Source: an uncultured Collinsella sp.
GTDB taxonomy: Bacteria; Actinomycetota; Coriobacteriia; Coriobacteriales; Coriobacteriaceae
Assembly (NCBI GenBank): GCA_900542325.1
Contig: UQMY01000004.1
Span: 1-64,000 of the forward strand
Direction: 5' to 3'
Length of the DNA: 64,000 bases
Positions 8,764-17,382 of the stretch are shown here, one piece after another (position 1 is the stretch's first letter; each line of letters starts with the position of its first letter). Below the pieces are notes generated by a model. The model worked only from the letters and a program-made list of their open reading frames with translations. It did no database searches and was not told the origin of the DNA. A program made the position numbers and the translations under genes.

Positions 8764-8832
8764 CAGCCTGGCGGGTTTTTTAATACAGAACCGGATAGGC
8801 GGTACGGGTAGTCGAATGGGTGACAGAGATGC

Positions 8833-9621
8833 TTATGCGGCGGAGACGGCGTCATCATCCTCGTCCAGGGCGGCAAAGAGTTTCTTGCCGTCAAGGAGGC
8901 GCGTGCTGACGTTTCTCATACGGGTGATCTCGACGGTGCGCAGCGTATCGTCGGTGCCTCGGGCGTCGTAGACCGTTCCCAGCAGATACGAGATGCCATC
9001 GCGCTGCCTGATGGCAAAGGGTCGGAGCGTCATCCGCACCGCTTCGGTTGCGCCACGGGCGAGGGTACTCGAGATATCAAAGCTGACGGTCGTTCCGTGG
9101 TCGATGGCCTGCTCGATGAGCTCGCACGTGTCGATGCGCTTGATGGGCGTGCGTGTTGCCTTGGTAGCCTTGCTGCTTGCGCTTGGAGCGGGTTCGGGTG
9201 TATCGAGGTAGTCGCGAACGTCGGCACTCGCCATGGCAACTAAATGCTGCGCCATGCTCTTGCGGATAGCGATAGGCGTGGAGCGGTTGCGCATGACCAT
9301 GCCGTGGAGCCGGATGATCTCTTCATCGGTGAGCGGGCGGGTAAGAAGTTTGTAGCCCACGCCGCGTTTGTAGTCGATTTCGTATCCGGCGTGACGAAGC
9401 GCGGATATCGAGGTGTAGATGCTGCGCCGCGCCGCCGAGATGGGCATGCGGGTGGGGTCATCGGGATGGGCGAGGTGCTCGATTAACTCATCGGAAAGCA
9501 ATGCCTTGTCTTCGCCGGTGTTTTCGCTCAAGAGCTGCAGGATGCGCACGGCGCGATAGGCCGCCATCGAGGCGGCGCCTCTGGTCGTGGTCTCATAGTT
9601 TTCAACAACGGCTTCGGTCAT
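8833..9621 (-). CDS. WYL-domain transcriptional regulator
   Basis: A 262-residue regulator. Residues about 20-95 form a helix-turn-helix region with the YafY/DeoR-like pattern RRSIYTSISALRHAGYEIDY. The C-terminal half holds a WYL-type domain, with PFAIRQRDGISYLLGTVYDA followed by a basic VEITRMRNV strand. WYL regulators bind nucleic-acid or nucleotide-like ligands. The usual W-Y-L triplet is degenerate (S-Y-L). It starts at ATG with GGAAAGGAC upstream; the first in-frame codon (GTG) is too close to that site. Whether it controls the neighbouring importer or asnS cannot be told. The family call is fairly secure. Confidence 0.75.
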   Translation of the reverse strand: MTEAVVENYETTTRGAASMAAYRAVRILQLLSENTGEDKALLSDELIEHLAHPDDPTRMPISAARRSIYTSISALRHAGYEIDYKRGVGYKLLTRPLTDEEIIRLHGMVMRNRSTPIAIRKSMAQHLVAMASADVRDYLDTPEPAPSASSKATKATRTPIKRIDTCELIEQAIDHGTTVSFDISSTLARGATEAVRMTLRPFAIRQRDGISYLLGTVYDARGTDDTLRTVEITRMRNVSTRLLDGKKLFAALDEDDDAVSAA

Positions 9622-9736
9622 AACGCCCACGTCCTTTCCATTTTGGGTGGCGACGGTACGGAGCCTAGGACGCGGGGCTTGCCTAGGGGCGCAGGGCGCT
9701 CTGGGCGGTCGGTAGTCGTCGGCAGGCGGCGGGTCG

Positions 9737-9802
9737 AGTTTTCAACAGCCCTGCTCAACTAACCAAAACCTTGCCAAAAGCTTGACGGGTGCTGTTGAAA
9801 AA
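9737..9802. repeat. spaced inverted repeat upstream of the WYL regulator
   Basis: GTTTTCAACAGC at about 9737 is repeated inverted as GCTGTTGAAAA near 9791-9802. It lies between the regulator and asnS, and a similar TTTACAACAGCC occurs at about 8757 downstream of the regulator. It could be an operator pair; part of it overlaps the asnS terminator. Confidence 0.4.
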
Positions 9803-9829
9803 AGCGCCCCTCGGCTTGCCGAGAGGCGC
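9798..9829 (-). terminator. asnS terminator
   Basis: An 11-bp stem (one mismatch) with a CTTG loop is followed on the minus strand by six T residues, just after the asnS stop. Confidence 0.85.
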
Positions 9830-9870
9830 TGGCGCGATGCGCTGTAACGCGCTGGGTGGCGCTGTGGCGA

Positions 9871-11274
9871 TTAGAAGTCGGCGTTGCCCACGGTGCGCGG
9901 GTGCGGCAGGACGTCGCGGATGTTGCCCACGCCGGTGAGGTACATCACCAAGCGCTCGAAGCCCAGACCGTAGCCGGCGTGCTTGCAGGAACCGTAGCGG
10001 CGCAGGTCAAGGTAGTACTTGTATTGCTCGGGATTCATACCCAGGTCCTTGATGCGGGACTCGAGCAGATCCAGGCGCTCCTCGCGCTGGGAGCCGCCGA
10101 TAATCTCGCCGATACCGGGGACCAGGCAGTCGGCGGCGGCGACGGTCTTGCCGTCCTCGTTCATGCGCATGTAGAACGCCTTGATCTCGGCAGGGTAGTC
10201 GGTTACGAAGGTCGGGCGCTTAAAGTGCTCTTCGGTCAGGAAACGCTCGTGCTCGGTCTGCAGGTCGATGCCCCAGCTCACGGGATAGTCAAACTTGTGG
10301 CCGGCGGCGACGGCCTGCTCCAGGATCTCGACGGCCTCGGTGTAGGTAACGCGGGCAAAGTCGGAGTTTGCCACGTGGTCCAGGCGCTCGATCAAGCCCT
10401 TGTCCACAAACTTGTTGAGCATGTTGAGCTCGTCGGGGCAGGTGGCCATAACGTCCTTAAGGACGTACTTGAGCATGGCCTCGGCGTTATCCATGTAGTC
10501 GTTAAGGTCGGCAAAGGCCATCTCGGGCTCGATCATCCAAAACTCGGCGGCGTGACGCGTGGTGTTGGAGTTTTCGGCGCGGAAGGTGGGGCCAAAGGTG
10601 TACACGTCGCCAAAGGCCATGGCAAAGTTCTCGGCATTGAGCTGACCGGACACGGTGAGGCTCGCATGCTTACCAAAGAAGTCCTGGCTCCAGTCGACCT
10701 CGCCGGACTCGGTGAGGGGCGGATTTTTGGGGTCGAGCGTGGTCACGCGGAACATCTCGCCGGCACCCTCGCAGTCACTCGTGGTGATGATGGGGGTGTT
10801 GACGTAGACAAAGCCCTGCTCCTGGAAGAACCGGTGGATGGCGGCAGCCGCGACAGAGCGGATGCGGAACACGGCGCGGAACAGGTTAGTGCGCGGGCGC
10901 AGGTGCTGCTGGGTGCGCAGGAACTCGACGGTTGCGCGCTTCTTCTGCAGCGGGTAATCCGGGGCGCTGACGCCCTCGATCTCGATGGAGGTGGCAGAAA
11001 GCTCGAAGGGCTGGGGCGCATCGGGGGTCAGCTTGACGGTGCCAGTGCAAATGAGTGCGGCCGAGACGTTTTGGTGGGCGATCTCGTCGTAGTTGTCGAG
11101 CGCCTCGCGGTTCATGACGACCTGCAGGTCGCGGAAGCAGCTGCCGTCGTTGAGCGTAACAAAGCCAAAGTTCTTCATGTCGCGGACGGACTTGACCCAG
11201 CCGGCGACAGTGACGGTCTGGCCGCCGAGCGACTCGGCATCGGCGTAAAGCTGCGCGATTTTGGTGCGGTTCAC
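9871..11274 (-). CDS. asnS: asparaginyl-tRNA synthetase
   Basis: A 467-residue class IIb synthetase that charges tRNA-Asn. It has an N-terminal OB-fold anticodon-binding domain (VAGWVKSVRDMKNFGFV), motif 2 in FRAENSNTTRHAAEFWMIE and motif 3 in GLGFERLVMYLTG followed by the AsnRS-typical NIRDVLPHPRT. The length fits the family. GTG is chosen as the start because GGGAGG lies four bases upstream and the resulting N-terminus (NRTKIAQL) matches other AsnRS proteins. An ATG four codons earlier has no ribosome binding site and is the alternative. A terminator follows directly. Confidence 0.96.
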   Translation of the reverse strand: MNRTKIAQLYADAESLGGQTVTVAGWVKSVRDMKNFGFVTLNDGSCFRDLQVVMNREALDNYDEIAHQNVSAALICTGTVKLTPDAPQPFELSATSIEIEGVSAPDYPLQKKRATVEFLRTQQHLRPRTNLFRAVFRIRSVAAAAIHRFFQEQGFVYVNTPIITTSDCEGAGEMFRVTTLDPKNPPLTESGEVDWSQDFFGKHASLTVSGQLNAENFAMAFGDVYTFGPTFRAENSNTTRHAAEFWMIEPEMAFADLNDYMDNAEAMLKYVLKDVMATCPDELNMLNKFVDKGLIERLDHVANSDFARVTYTEAVEILEQAVAAGHKFDYPVSWGIDLQTEHERFLTEEHFKRPTFVTDYPAEIKAFYMRMNEDGKTVAAADCLVPGIGEIIGGSQREERLDLLESRIKDLGMNPEQYKYYLDLRRYGSCKHAGYGLGFERLVMYLTGVGNIRDVLPHPRTVGNADF

Positions 11275-11384
11275 GTATCCTCCCATAGCGGTTGAATGAT
11301 AGTTATCCATACAGTTCGATATTCTAGCAGCTCGGCTCATTTGGGCTATACAGATAAGGCATTGGCGGGATGGTTTTTCAAACG

Positions 11385-11418
11385 AAAAGCGCCCGCGGCC
11401 AAATGGTCGCGGGCGCTT
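11385..11418 (-). terminator. terminator of the PTS IIA gene
   Basis: A GC-rich stem (AAGCGCCCGCG with its complement) of 11 bp or more is followed on the minus strand by TTTTCGTTT. Confidence 0.85.
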
Positions 11419-11455
11419 GACGAGGTGCCTTTTGGCTGTGTGGCACGGGGCCTGG

Positions 11456-12019
11456 CTACTTGGTCTTGGCTACCAGCAGCGGGTCGCCAAGCTTGACGAG
11501 CGGGTTGCCGCCGATAAGCGTTCCAGACTCGCCGACATGGTCGATGCTCTTAAGACGATCGAGCTCGGAGACGATGACGGTCACGATGTCCTCGTGACCG
11601 GCGGCCTTAATAGCCTCGCGGTCGAAGCTGATGAGCGGCTGGCCTGCCTTGACCACATCGCCCATCTCGACAAAGCGGGCAAAACCCTTGCCGTTCATTT
11701 CCACGGTGCCCAGGCCAACATGGATGAACACGCGAAGACCGTCCTCGGTGATCATGCCGATGGAGTGGTTGGTGACGGTGGTGGCGCCGATGCGGCCGTT
11801 GGCGGGCGCATAGATGGTGCCGGTGATGGGCTCGATGCCATAGCCCTGACCGAGCATGCCCGCGGCGATGGTCTCGTCGGGAACCTCGTCCAGATTGACG
11901 AGTACGCCGTTGACAGGGGCATAGATGACGCCTTCGCGGGTAGCGAAGCTTGCTGAGGGCGGAACGGACGCCTCGCCCGACGAAGTGAACGTGGACTTGA
12001 GCGAATCGAGCAGACCCAT
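11456..12019 (-). CDS. glucose-type PTS EIIA protein (Crr-like)
   Basis: A 187-residue single-domain EIIA of the glucose superfamily. His85 in TNHSIG and His100 in VFIHVGLGTVEMNG correspond to the two active-site histidines of E. coli EIIA-Glc (His75 and His90). It accepts phosphate from HPr and passes it to a partner IIB, and it may have regulatory roles. It is longer than E. coli Crr by an N-terminal Ser-rich stretch. It stands alone as a monocistronic unit with its own terminator. The start is the ATG behind GGAGG. No glucose-type IIB is in the window; the lone IIC at 48.3 kb could be a partner only if a IIB is encoded elsewhere. Confidence 0.93.
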   Translation of the reverse strand: MGLLDSLKSTFTSSGEASVPPSASFATREGVIYAPVNGVLVNLDEVPDETIAAGMLGQGYGIEPITGTIYAPANGRIGATTVTNHSIGMITEDGLRVFIHVGLGTVEMNGKGFARFVEMGDVVKAGQPLISFDREAIKAAGHEDIVTVIVSELDRLKSIDHVGESGTLIGGNPLVKLGDPLLVAKTK

Positions 12020-12067
12020 AGTTGCCTCCAACGTATCAAGCGCGCCTGTTGCACGCGTGTAATGTAG

Positions 12068-12095
12068 CCGGAAACGTTACGTATGTGTTTCCCGG
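12068..12095. promoter_or_regulatory. inverted repeat between divergent genes
   Basis: CCGGAAAC and GTTTCCCGG are separated by 11 bases in the 246-bp divergent region between the PTS IIA and esterase genes. It could be an operator or a transcript hairpin; no known regulator is recognised. Confidence 0.4.
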
Positions 12096-12265
12096 CACGG
12101 TCAGCGTCCCTATTTTACGCTGTGAAACGATAGTGCTGAGCTGGGATTATGTGATATATCAGTTGAAAGGGAACTTATTGCGGGAGTGTTTCTGCGCCGT
12201 GGGTCCAACTGGGGTACGCTTGAGGACGAAAATAGTGCGCACGAATTGCGCGAAGGGAGCACCAA

Positions 12266-13168
12266 TTGATTATCGAGAGTCATGCGCTGTGGGGCGAGGA
12301 GCCGACTGAGGAGTATCCGGCGACGTTTACCTATTTGGGCGCCGAGCCGCTGCCCGATAAGCCTAATGGTCGTCGCCCGGCAGCGATCATCTGCGGCGGA
12401 GGCGCGTTTACGCACATCGCTCCGCATGAGCAAGATCCGGTGGCGTTTGCGTTTTTGGATCACGGGTACCAGGCTTTTGTGCTCAACTATGTGACAAGCG
12501 GCACGGGCGACGTGAGTTTTCCGCACCCGCATGCCGATCTTGCCAAGATGGTCGCCACGGTGCGCGCTAATGCCGACGAATGGCATGTCGACCCCAAGCG
12601 CGTGTGCGTCGTGGGCTTTTCGGCGGGCGGCATGCTCTGCGCCTCGTTAGCAACGCAGTGGAAGACCGGTCCCTTTGCGGCGCTTGCCGGGGTGCGTCCG
12701 GATGATATTCGCCCCGACGCCGTGGTGCTGGGCTATCCATTGCTCGACCTTGCCTATGTGCGCGACACGCAGACGCGCGATCCGCGCATTGACCTGCGCG
12801 TGCCCAAGACGGGCGGCAAGACGGGACGTGATTTGCTTAACGACTACCTGTCGATGGTGACGGGCGGTGAGGCAACCGACGAACACTTGGCCGACATCTG
12901 CCCCACCACGCATGTTTCGCGCCAGATGCCGCCGACCTTTGTGTGGGGCGTGTCCGACGACAAGACGGCGCCGATCGCGCAGGTCTACCCGTTTGCGCAG
13001 CGCATGGCCGAGGAGGGCGTTGCATGCGAGATGCACGTCTTTGACCAGGGCGGCCACGGCCTTTCGCTCGGCAACGCCAACACCGCAGTCGACAACGAGG
13101 ACAAGCAGGTGGCGGTCCGTCCTTGGATTCGTCTAGCCTTCCGCTTCCTCGAGCGTCACGGGTTTTAG
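12266..13168 (+). CDS. alpha/beta-hydrolase esterase
   Basis: A 300-residue serine hydrolase of the BD-FAE / acetylxylan-esterase-like group. It has a GGGAF oxyanion-type motif, the nucleophile elbow GFSAGG, an acidic residue in VSDDKTAP and the catalytic histidine in QGGHG. No signal peptide is present, so it acts in the cytoplasm. The start is TTG, supported by GAAGGGAG seven bases upstream and by lack of any better codon. Likely substrates are acetylated or other short-chain esters of sugars, an inference from family only. The stop codon lies at the base of a structured element. Confidence 0.85.
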   Translation: MIIESHALWGEEPTEEYPATFTYLGAEPLPDKPNGRRPAAIICGGGAFTHIAPHEQDPVAFAFLDHGYQAFVLNYVTSGTGDVSFPHPHADLAKMVATVRANADEWHVDPKRVCVVGFSAGGMLCASLATQWKTGPFAALAGVRPDDIRPDAVVLGYPLLDLAYVRDTQTRDPRIDLRVPKTGGKTGRDLLNDYLSMVTGGEATDEHLADICPTTHVSRQMPPTFVWGVSDDKTAPIAQVYPFAQRMAEEGVACEMHVFDQGGHGLSLGNANTAVDNEDKQVAVRPWIRLAFRFLERHGF

Positions 13169-13303
13169 TTACGGCGTTTTACCAAACGCCGTAACTGCTC
13201 GACGCTGCAAGTCCGCCAGGGCGGCAATCTGCCTTTCAACTTCGGCGGCATGACCAGAAGGTCAATGCCGCCTCGTTTCAAGGCACCTTGCTCGCTCTGG
13301 CGG
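13168..13303 (+). repeat. structured 3' element, copy D
   Basis: Starts at the esterase stop. Hairpin 1 has a perfect 12-bp stem (13168-13179 with 13184-13195). An outer stem (13213-13223 with 13293-13303) encloses the inner stem GGCGGCATGACC / GGTCAATGCCGCC with loop AGAA. The linkers AATCTGCCTTTCAA and CACCTTGCTCGCTCTGG are shared with the copy after rpoC (32220-32357), while the stems differ in sequence but keep pairing. This pattern indicates a conserved RNA or DNA structure of unknown role. Confidence 0.8.
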
Positions 13304-13338
13304 GTTTTCGCTGTCGGTTCCAAGAGCATCGAGGTAGT

Positions 13339-13437
13339 CATTGGGGACGTTCTTAAGCGACTAGTCGAAAGGGACACTCTTGCGGCACTTGGCACTCGGG
13401 GACGTTCCTTTTGTGCCGGCACTTGGGGACGGTCCTT
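13339..13437 (+). repeat. three imperfect GGGGACGTTC-type repeats
   Basis: TTGGGGACGTTCTTA, CTCGGGGACGTTCCTTTT and TTGGGGACGGTCCTTGC occur within 100 bases upstream of the feo promoter. They resemble the GGGACAG palindromes elsewhere in the window and probably belong to the same class of dispersed intergenic repeats. Confidence 0.6.
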
Positions 13438-13452
13438 GCACCGATCTGTCGA

Positions 13453-13482
13453 TTGAACATCGTTGCATGTTCGCGCTATCAT
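13453..13482 (+). promoter_or_regulatory. feoAB promoter
   Basis: TTGAAC, an 18-base spacer and TATCAT, about 90 bases upstream of the GTG start and just upstream of the DtxR-like half-sites. Confidence 0.6.
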
Positions 13483-13483
13483 G

Positions 13484-13524
13484 CATGGTTAAAATTGGTT
13501 AGCCATGGCAAACGGTTAGCCAAG
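13484..13524 (+). promoter_or_regulatory. DtxR/IdeR-like operator half-sites before feoAB
   Basis: GGTTAGCC occurs at 13497-13504 and again at 13514-13521, spaced 17 bases, and matches the half-site of the actinobacterial DtxR/IdeR iron box. CCATGG between them centres an imperfect palindrome. Lying directly downstream of the -10 box, they fit iron-dependent repression of the ferrous iron transporter. The regulator is not in this window. Confidence 0.6.
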
Positions 13525-13572
13525 GTGAACATAAAAACAACGCCCTGTGGGCGCCGGGGGAGGAACACGGAC

Positions 13573-15933
13573 GTGAAGCTCGATACACTCGAGATTGGAA
13601 AGGACGCCGTTGTCGCATCGGTGGCATCGGACGATCAGGCACTCCGACAGCATATTTTGGACATGGGTCTAACGCCGGGCACCGAAGTCACCATGATGAA
13701 GTACGCCCCTATGGGCGACCCGCTCGAGATTCGTCTGCGTGGCTACGAGCTGACGCTGCGCAAGGATGATGCCGCTCGTATTGAGCTCGTAGGTATTCAT
13801 GACACCGATACGGGTCCGCGCGTGAACGCCGCTATTGGCACAACGGAGCACCCGGCCCTCGGCGAGGGAACGTATTCGCCCCGCGCGGCAAAGACGGCCG
13901 TGCCCGAGGGCGCGCCGCTGCACTTTGCCCTCGCCGGCAACCAAAACTGCGGTAAGACCACGCTGTTCAACCAGCTGACGGGCTCCAACCAGCATGTCGG
14001 TAACTTTCCCGGCGTGACGGTCGACCGCAAAGACGGCACCATTCGTAACCACCCCGAGGCGAGCGTTACCGACCTGCCCGGTATTTACTCCCTGTCGCCG
14101 TACACGGGCGAAGAGATTGTGAGCCGCCAGTTTATCCTGGACGAGCATCCCGACGCCATCATCGACATCATCGACGCTACTAATATTGAACGCAACCTGT
14201 ACCTGACGCTGCAGCTTATGGAACTCGATCGCCCCATGGTCATCGCGCTCAACATGATGGACGAGGTGACGGCCAACGGCGGCGCCGTGGACGTCAACCT
14301 GCTCGAGAGCTTGTTGGGCGTGCCTGTTGTCCCCATTAGCGCTGCCCGCAACGAGGGCATCGGCGAGTTGGTGGATCATGCCTTGCACGTGGCGCGGTTC
14401 CGTGAGCGCCCCGGTCGCCTGGACTTCTGTGCGCCCGATGGCTCGGACGGCGGTGCGCTGCACCGCTGCATCCACGGCATTGCCAACCTTATCGAGGATC
14501 ATGCCGCGACGGCGCACATTCCCGTGCGTTTTGCGGCGACCAAGCTGGTTGAGGGCGACGAGCTGGTAACCGAGGCGCTCCACCTAGACCGCAACGAACT
14601 CGACGCCATCGAGCACATCATTACCCAGATGGAGGGCGAGGCGGGCACCGACCGTCTGTCCGCGCTGGCCGACATGCGCTTTAGCTTTATCGGCGACGTG
14701 TGCGGGCGCTGCGTTGTCAAGCCGCACGAGAGCCGCGAGCACGTGCGTTCCGTCAAGATCGACCGCATCCTGACGGGTCGCTACACGGCCATTCCGGCGT
14801 TCCTGGTGATCATGGGCCTCGTCTTTTGGTTGACGTTTGGCGTGATCGGCGCGGCGTTGCAGGGCCTCATGGAGGACGGCATCGCTGCCATCATCGCCTC
14901 GGCCGATGCGGGTCTCAAGGTGTTCGGCACCAACGACGTGGTGCGCTCGCTGGCTGTCGACGGCGTGCTCACAGGCGTGGGCAGCGTGCTCACCTTCCTG
15001 CCGATCATCGTCGTGCTCTTCTTGTTCCTCTCTATTTTGGAGGACTCGGGCTACATGGCGCGCGTGGCCTTTGTCATGGATAAGGTGCTGCGCCGCTTTG
15101 GCCTGTCGGGTCGCAGCTTCGTGCCCATGCTCGTCGGTTTTGGCTGCACCGTGCCGGCTATCATGTCGACCCGTACGCTCCCATCCGAGCACGACCGCAA
15201 GATGACGGTCATGCTCACGCCGTTTATGAGCTGCTCGGCCAAGCTGCCGGTCTACGGTCTGCTGTGCGGGGCGTTTTTCCCACAGGCGACGGTTCCCGCT
15301 ATGGTCTCGCTTTATCTGATCGGCATTGCGGTTGGTTGCATCGCGGCTTTGGTGCTTAACCGCACGGCATTTAAGGGCGACCCGGTGCCGTTTATCATGG
15401 AGCTTCCCAATTACCGCCTACCGAGCGTCAAGACGACGGTGATGCTGGCATGGGATAAGGCCAAGGACTTTATTACCAAGGCCTTTACCATTATCTTTGC
15501 CGCTACCGTGGTCATCTGGTTTCTTCAGACGTTCGACATTCGCTTTAATGTGGTCGCCGATCAGTCGCAGAGCCTACTTGCCGGTCTGGGTAGCATTATC
15601 GCACCGGCGCTGACGCCGCTTGGGTTTGGCGACTGGCGTGCATCCACGGCGCTTGTTACTGGACTTATCGCCAAGGAGAGCGTTATCTCGACCCTCACGG
15701 TGCTTTTGGGTACAACCTCGCCCGCGGCACTGTCGACCATGTTCTCGCCGTTTACCGCCTACGTGTTCCTGGTCTTTACACTGCTGTACCCGCCTTGTGT
15801 GGCGGCAATCGGCGCCGTCAAGAGCGAGTTGGGCGCGCGCTATGCCGTTGCCGTGTTCGCGTTTCAGGTGGCAGTCGCCTGGATCGTGGCGTTTGTCGTG
15901 CATTCGGCGGGCATATTGCTGGGGTTGGCTTAG
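13573..15933 (+). CDS. feoB: ferrous iron transporter, FeoA-FeoB fusion
   Basis: A 786-residue inner-membrane Fe(II) importer. Residues 1-80 form an FeoA (SH3-like) domain with LRQHILDMGLTPGTEV. The G domain starts near residue 118 with the P-loop GNQNCGKTT (most FeoBs have GNPNSGKT), then G3 DLPGIYSLS and G4 NMMDE. The membrane part has two Gate-type repeats with paired helices and the conserved CTVPAI and CSAKLPVYGL cysteine motifs. GTG is chosen because GGGGAGG precedes it and the longer in-frame ORF runs through repeats. FeoA-FeoB fusions are known in several phyla. Upstream half-sites suggest iron control. Confidence 0.95.
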   Translation: MKLDTLEIGKDAVVASVASDDQALRQHILDMGLTPGTEVTMMKYAPMGDPLEIRLRGYELTLRKDDAARIELVGIHDTDTGPRVNAAIGTTEHPALGEGTYSPRAAKTAVPEGAPLHFALAGNQNCGKTTLFNQLTGSNQHVGNFPGVTVDRKDGTIRNHPEASVTDLPGIYSLSPYTGEEIVSRQFILDEHPDAIIDIIDATNIERNLYLTLQLMELDRPMVIALNMMDEVTANGGAVDVNLLESLLGVPVVPISAARNEGIGELVDHALHVARFRERPGRLDFCAPDGSDGGALHRCIHGIANLIEDHAATAHIPVRFAATKLVEGDELVTEALHLDRNELDAIEHIITQMEGEAGTDRLSALADMRFSFIGDVCGRCVVKPHESREHVRSVKIDRILTGRYTAIPAFLVIMGLVFWLTFGVIGAALQGLMEDGIAAIIASADAGLKVFGTNDVVRSLAVDGVLTGVGSVLTFLPIIVVLFLFLSILEDSGYMARVAFVMDKVLRRFGLSGRSFVPMLVGFGCTVPAIMSTRTLPSEHDRKMTVMLTPFMSCSAKLPVYGLLCGAFFPQATVPAMVSLYLIGIAVGCIAALVLNRTAFKGDPVPFIMELPNYRLPSVKTTVMLAWDKAKDFITKAFTIIFAATVVIWFLQTFDIRFNVVADQSQSLLAGLGSIIAPALTPLGFGDWRASTALVTGLIAKESVISTLTVLLGTTSPAALSTMFSPFTAYVFLVFTLLYPPCVAAIGAVKSELGARYAVAVFAFQVAVAWIVAFVVHSAGILLGLA

Positions 15934-15975
15934 TTATGTATTGACGGCGCAACCTCTGTGTATCGAATTGTTTTC

Positions 15976-16020
15976 GGCCCTGCATCTGTACTGACGGATG
16001 CGGGGCCGTTGCTATATAAT
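15976..16020 (+). promoter_or_regulatory. hairpin after feoB and promoter of the MFS gene
   Basis: A stem of CGGCCCTGCATC with GGATGCGGGGCCG follows feoB. The second arm overlaps a promoter made of CTGACG (15991-15996), an 18-base spacer and a perfect TATAAT (16015-16020). Confidence 0.6.
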
Positions 16021-16057
16021 CGCCCACCGCTCAAGATAATCGGAGAGGTTTTCCTAT

Positions 16058-17254
16058 ATGGCTCAAACAAAGCAAGATGGCATCTCGCTCAAGCAGTGGC
16101 TCCCGCTTATCGGGCTCGCCTGTTGCGCGTTCGTGTTCAACACGTCGGAGTTTATGCCCATCGGCCTTCTGACTGATATCGCCGCGTCGTTCTCGCTCAC
16201 CGAGGCCCAAGCCGGCATCATGATTTCGGTCTATGCCTGGGGCGTCATGCTGCTGTCGCTGCCACTCATGGTGTTTGCCTCGCGCTTTGAGTTCAAGTGG
16301 ATGCTGCTCGGCGTGCTCGCCGTGTTTTCTCTGGGTCAGTTCCTGTCTGCTGTGGCACCGACATATCCCATCCTGGTCTGTGCGCGCCTGGTGGTCGCTT
16401 GCGCACATGCCGTGTTCTGGTCGGTCGCCTCGATTATGGCCTCGCGCCTGGTTGACGCCCGCCACGGGGCGCTCGCCATCAGCATGATCGCCACGGGCTC
16501 GTCTATCGCGCAGATCTTTGGCCTGCCGATCGGCCGCGCTATCGGCCTTGCCGTGGGCTGGCGCATGACGTTCGCCGCGGTCGGTGCCCTTTCTGCCGCC
16601 GCGGTGGTGTACCAGGCCGCGGTGTTCCCGGCCATGCCGGCGGATGAGCGCTTTACCGTTAAGCAGCTGCCCGAGCTGCTCAAGAACCCGTTCCTGATTG
16701 CGCTCTACGCGGTCACGGTCTTTATGGCGACCGGCTACTACGCGGGTTACAGCTATATCGAGCCGTTCCTGGCACAGGTCGCGCACGTCGACGCAGGTGC
16801 CATCACCATGACGCTGACGGCGTTTGGCTGCTCCGGTCTGGTGGGCAGCTGGCTGTTCGGCCGACTGTTCGATGGGCATCGCTTCCCGTTCTTGGCTATC
16901 ACGCTCTCCGGCGTGCCGGTGGCTCTGCTGCTTATGGCCCCCGCAGCCTCGGCACTCGTGTTGGTGCTTGCCGTCTGCGCACTATGGGGCTGCTGCGCCA
17001 CGGCCTTTAACGTGGCGTTTCAGGCCGAGCTCATCAAGTACACGCCGGCGGACTCGTCGGCTGTCGCCATGTCGATCTTCTCGGGCCTGTTCAACCTGGG
17101 TATTGGTACGGGCACGGCGATTGGTGGCGCCGTGGTGTCGGGCCCGGGCATCGCTTGGATCGGCTACGCGGGCGGCACGATTGCCGTCGTGGGCTTCATC
17201 CTTGCCATTACCGTGCTGTTCCCGGCCATACGCCGCGCAAAGCCTGTTGCCTAA
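16058..17254 (+). CDS. MFS transporter, sugar-efflux (SotB/AraJ)-like
   Basis: A 398-residue, 12-helix major facilitator of the DHA1 type. The first helix has FVFNTSEFMPIGLLTDIA, a signature shared by the SotB, YdeA and AraJ sugar-efflux group. A charged loop follows TM2, and helix 5 has the GSSIAQIFGLPIG pattern. It would export small sugars or drugs by proton antiport across the cytoplasmic membrane. It has its own promoter with a perfect TATAAT. The next gene encodes a GH13 enzyme, so a link with oligosaccharide metabolism is possible but unproven. Family secure, substrate uncertain. Confidence 0.88.
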   Translation: MAQTKQDGISLKQWLPLIGLACCAFVFNTSEFMPIGLLTDIAASFSLTEAQAGIMISVYAWGVMLLSLPLMVFASRFEFKWMLLGVLAVFSLGQFLSAVAPTYPILVCARLVVACAHAVFWSVASIMASRLVDARHGALAISMIATGSSIAQIFGLPIGRAIGLAVGWRMTFAAVGALSAAAVVYQAAVFPAMPADERFTVKQLPELLKNPFLIALYAVTVFMATGYYAGYSYIEPFLAQVAHVDAGAITMTLTAFGCSGLVGSWLFGRLFDGHRFPFLAITLSGVPVALLLMAPAASALVLVLAVCALWGCCATAFNVAFQAELIKYTPADSSAVAMSIFSGLFNLGIGTGTAIGGAVVSGPGIAWIGYAGGTIAVVGFILAITVLFPAIRRAKPVA

Positions 17255-17295
17255 CCACACCCCCTCATCAGTTGCGGCGGAATGCGGACTGGATT

Positions 17296-17332
17296 GGGTA
17301 GCTAAAAAAGCCCCGTCCCAAATTAGCTACCC
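17296..17332. repeat. inverted repeat GGGTAGCTAA
   Basis: GGGTAGCTAA and TTAGCTACCC flank a 17-base loop containing CCCCGTCCC, between the MFS and GH13 genes. The loop recalls the GGGAC motif of the other palindromes. It may be a terminator for the MFS gene, though no T-tract follows. Confidence 0.65.
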
Positions 17333-17382
17333 TGCTGGGCATACAATGGATGTCGTTGTGTTGAGCTTACCGGGAGGCTGTT

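Noticed and set aside
8673..8832. A T-box leader upstream of the TrpX-like receptor gene, as in streptococcal trpXYZ.
   Set aside because: No AGGGTGGNACCGCG-type motif or antiterminator/terminator pair is found.
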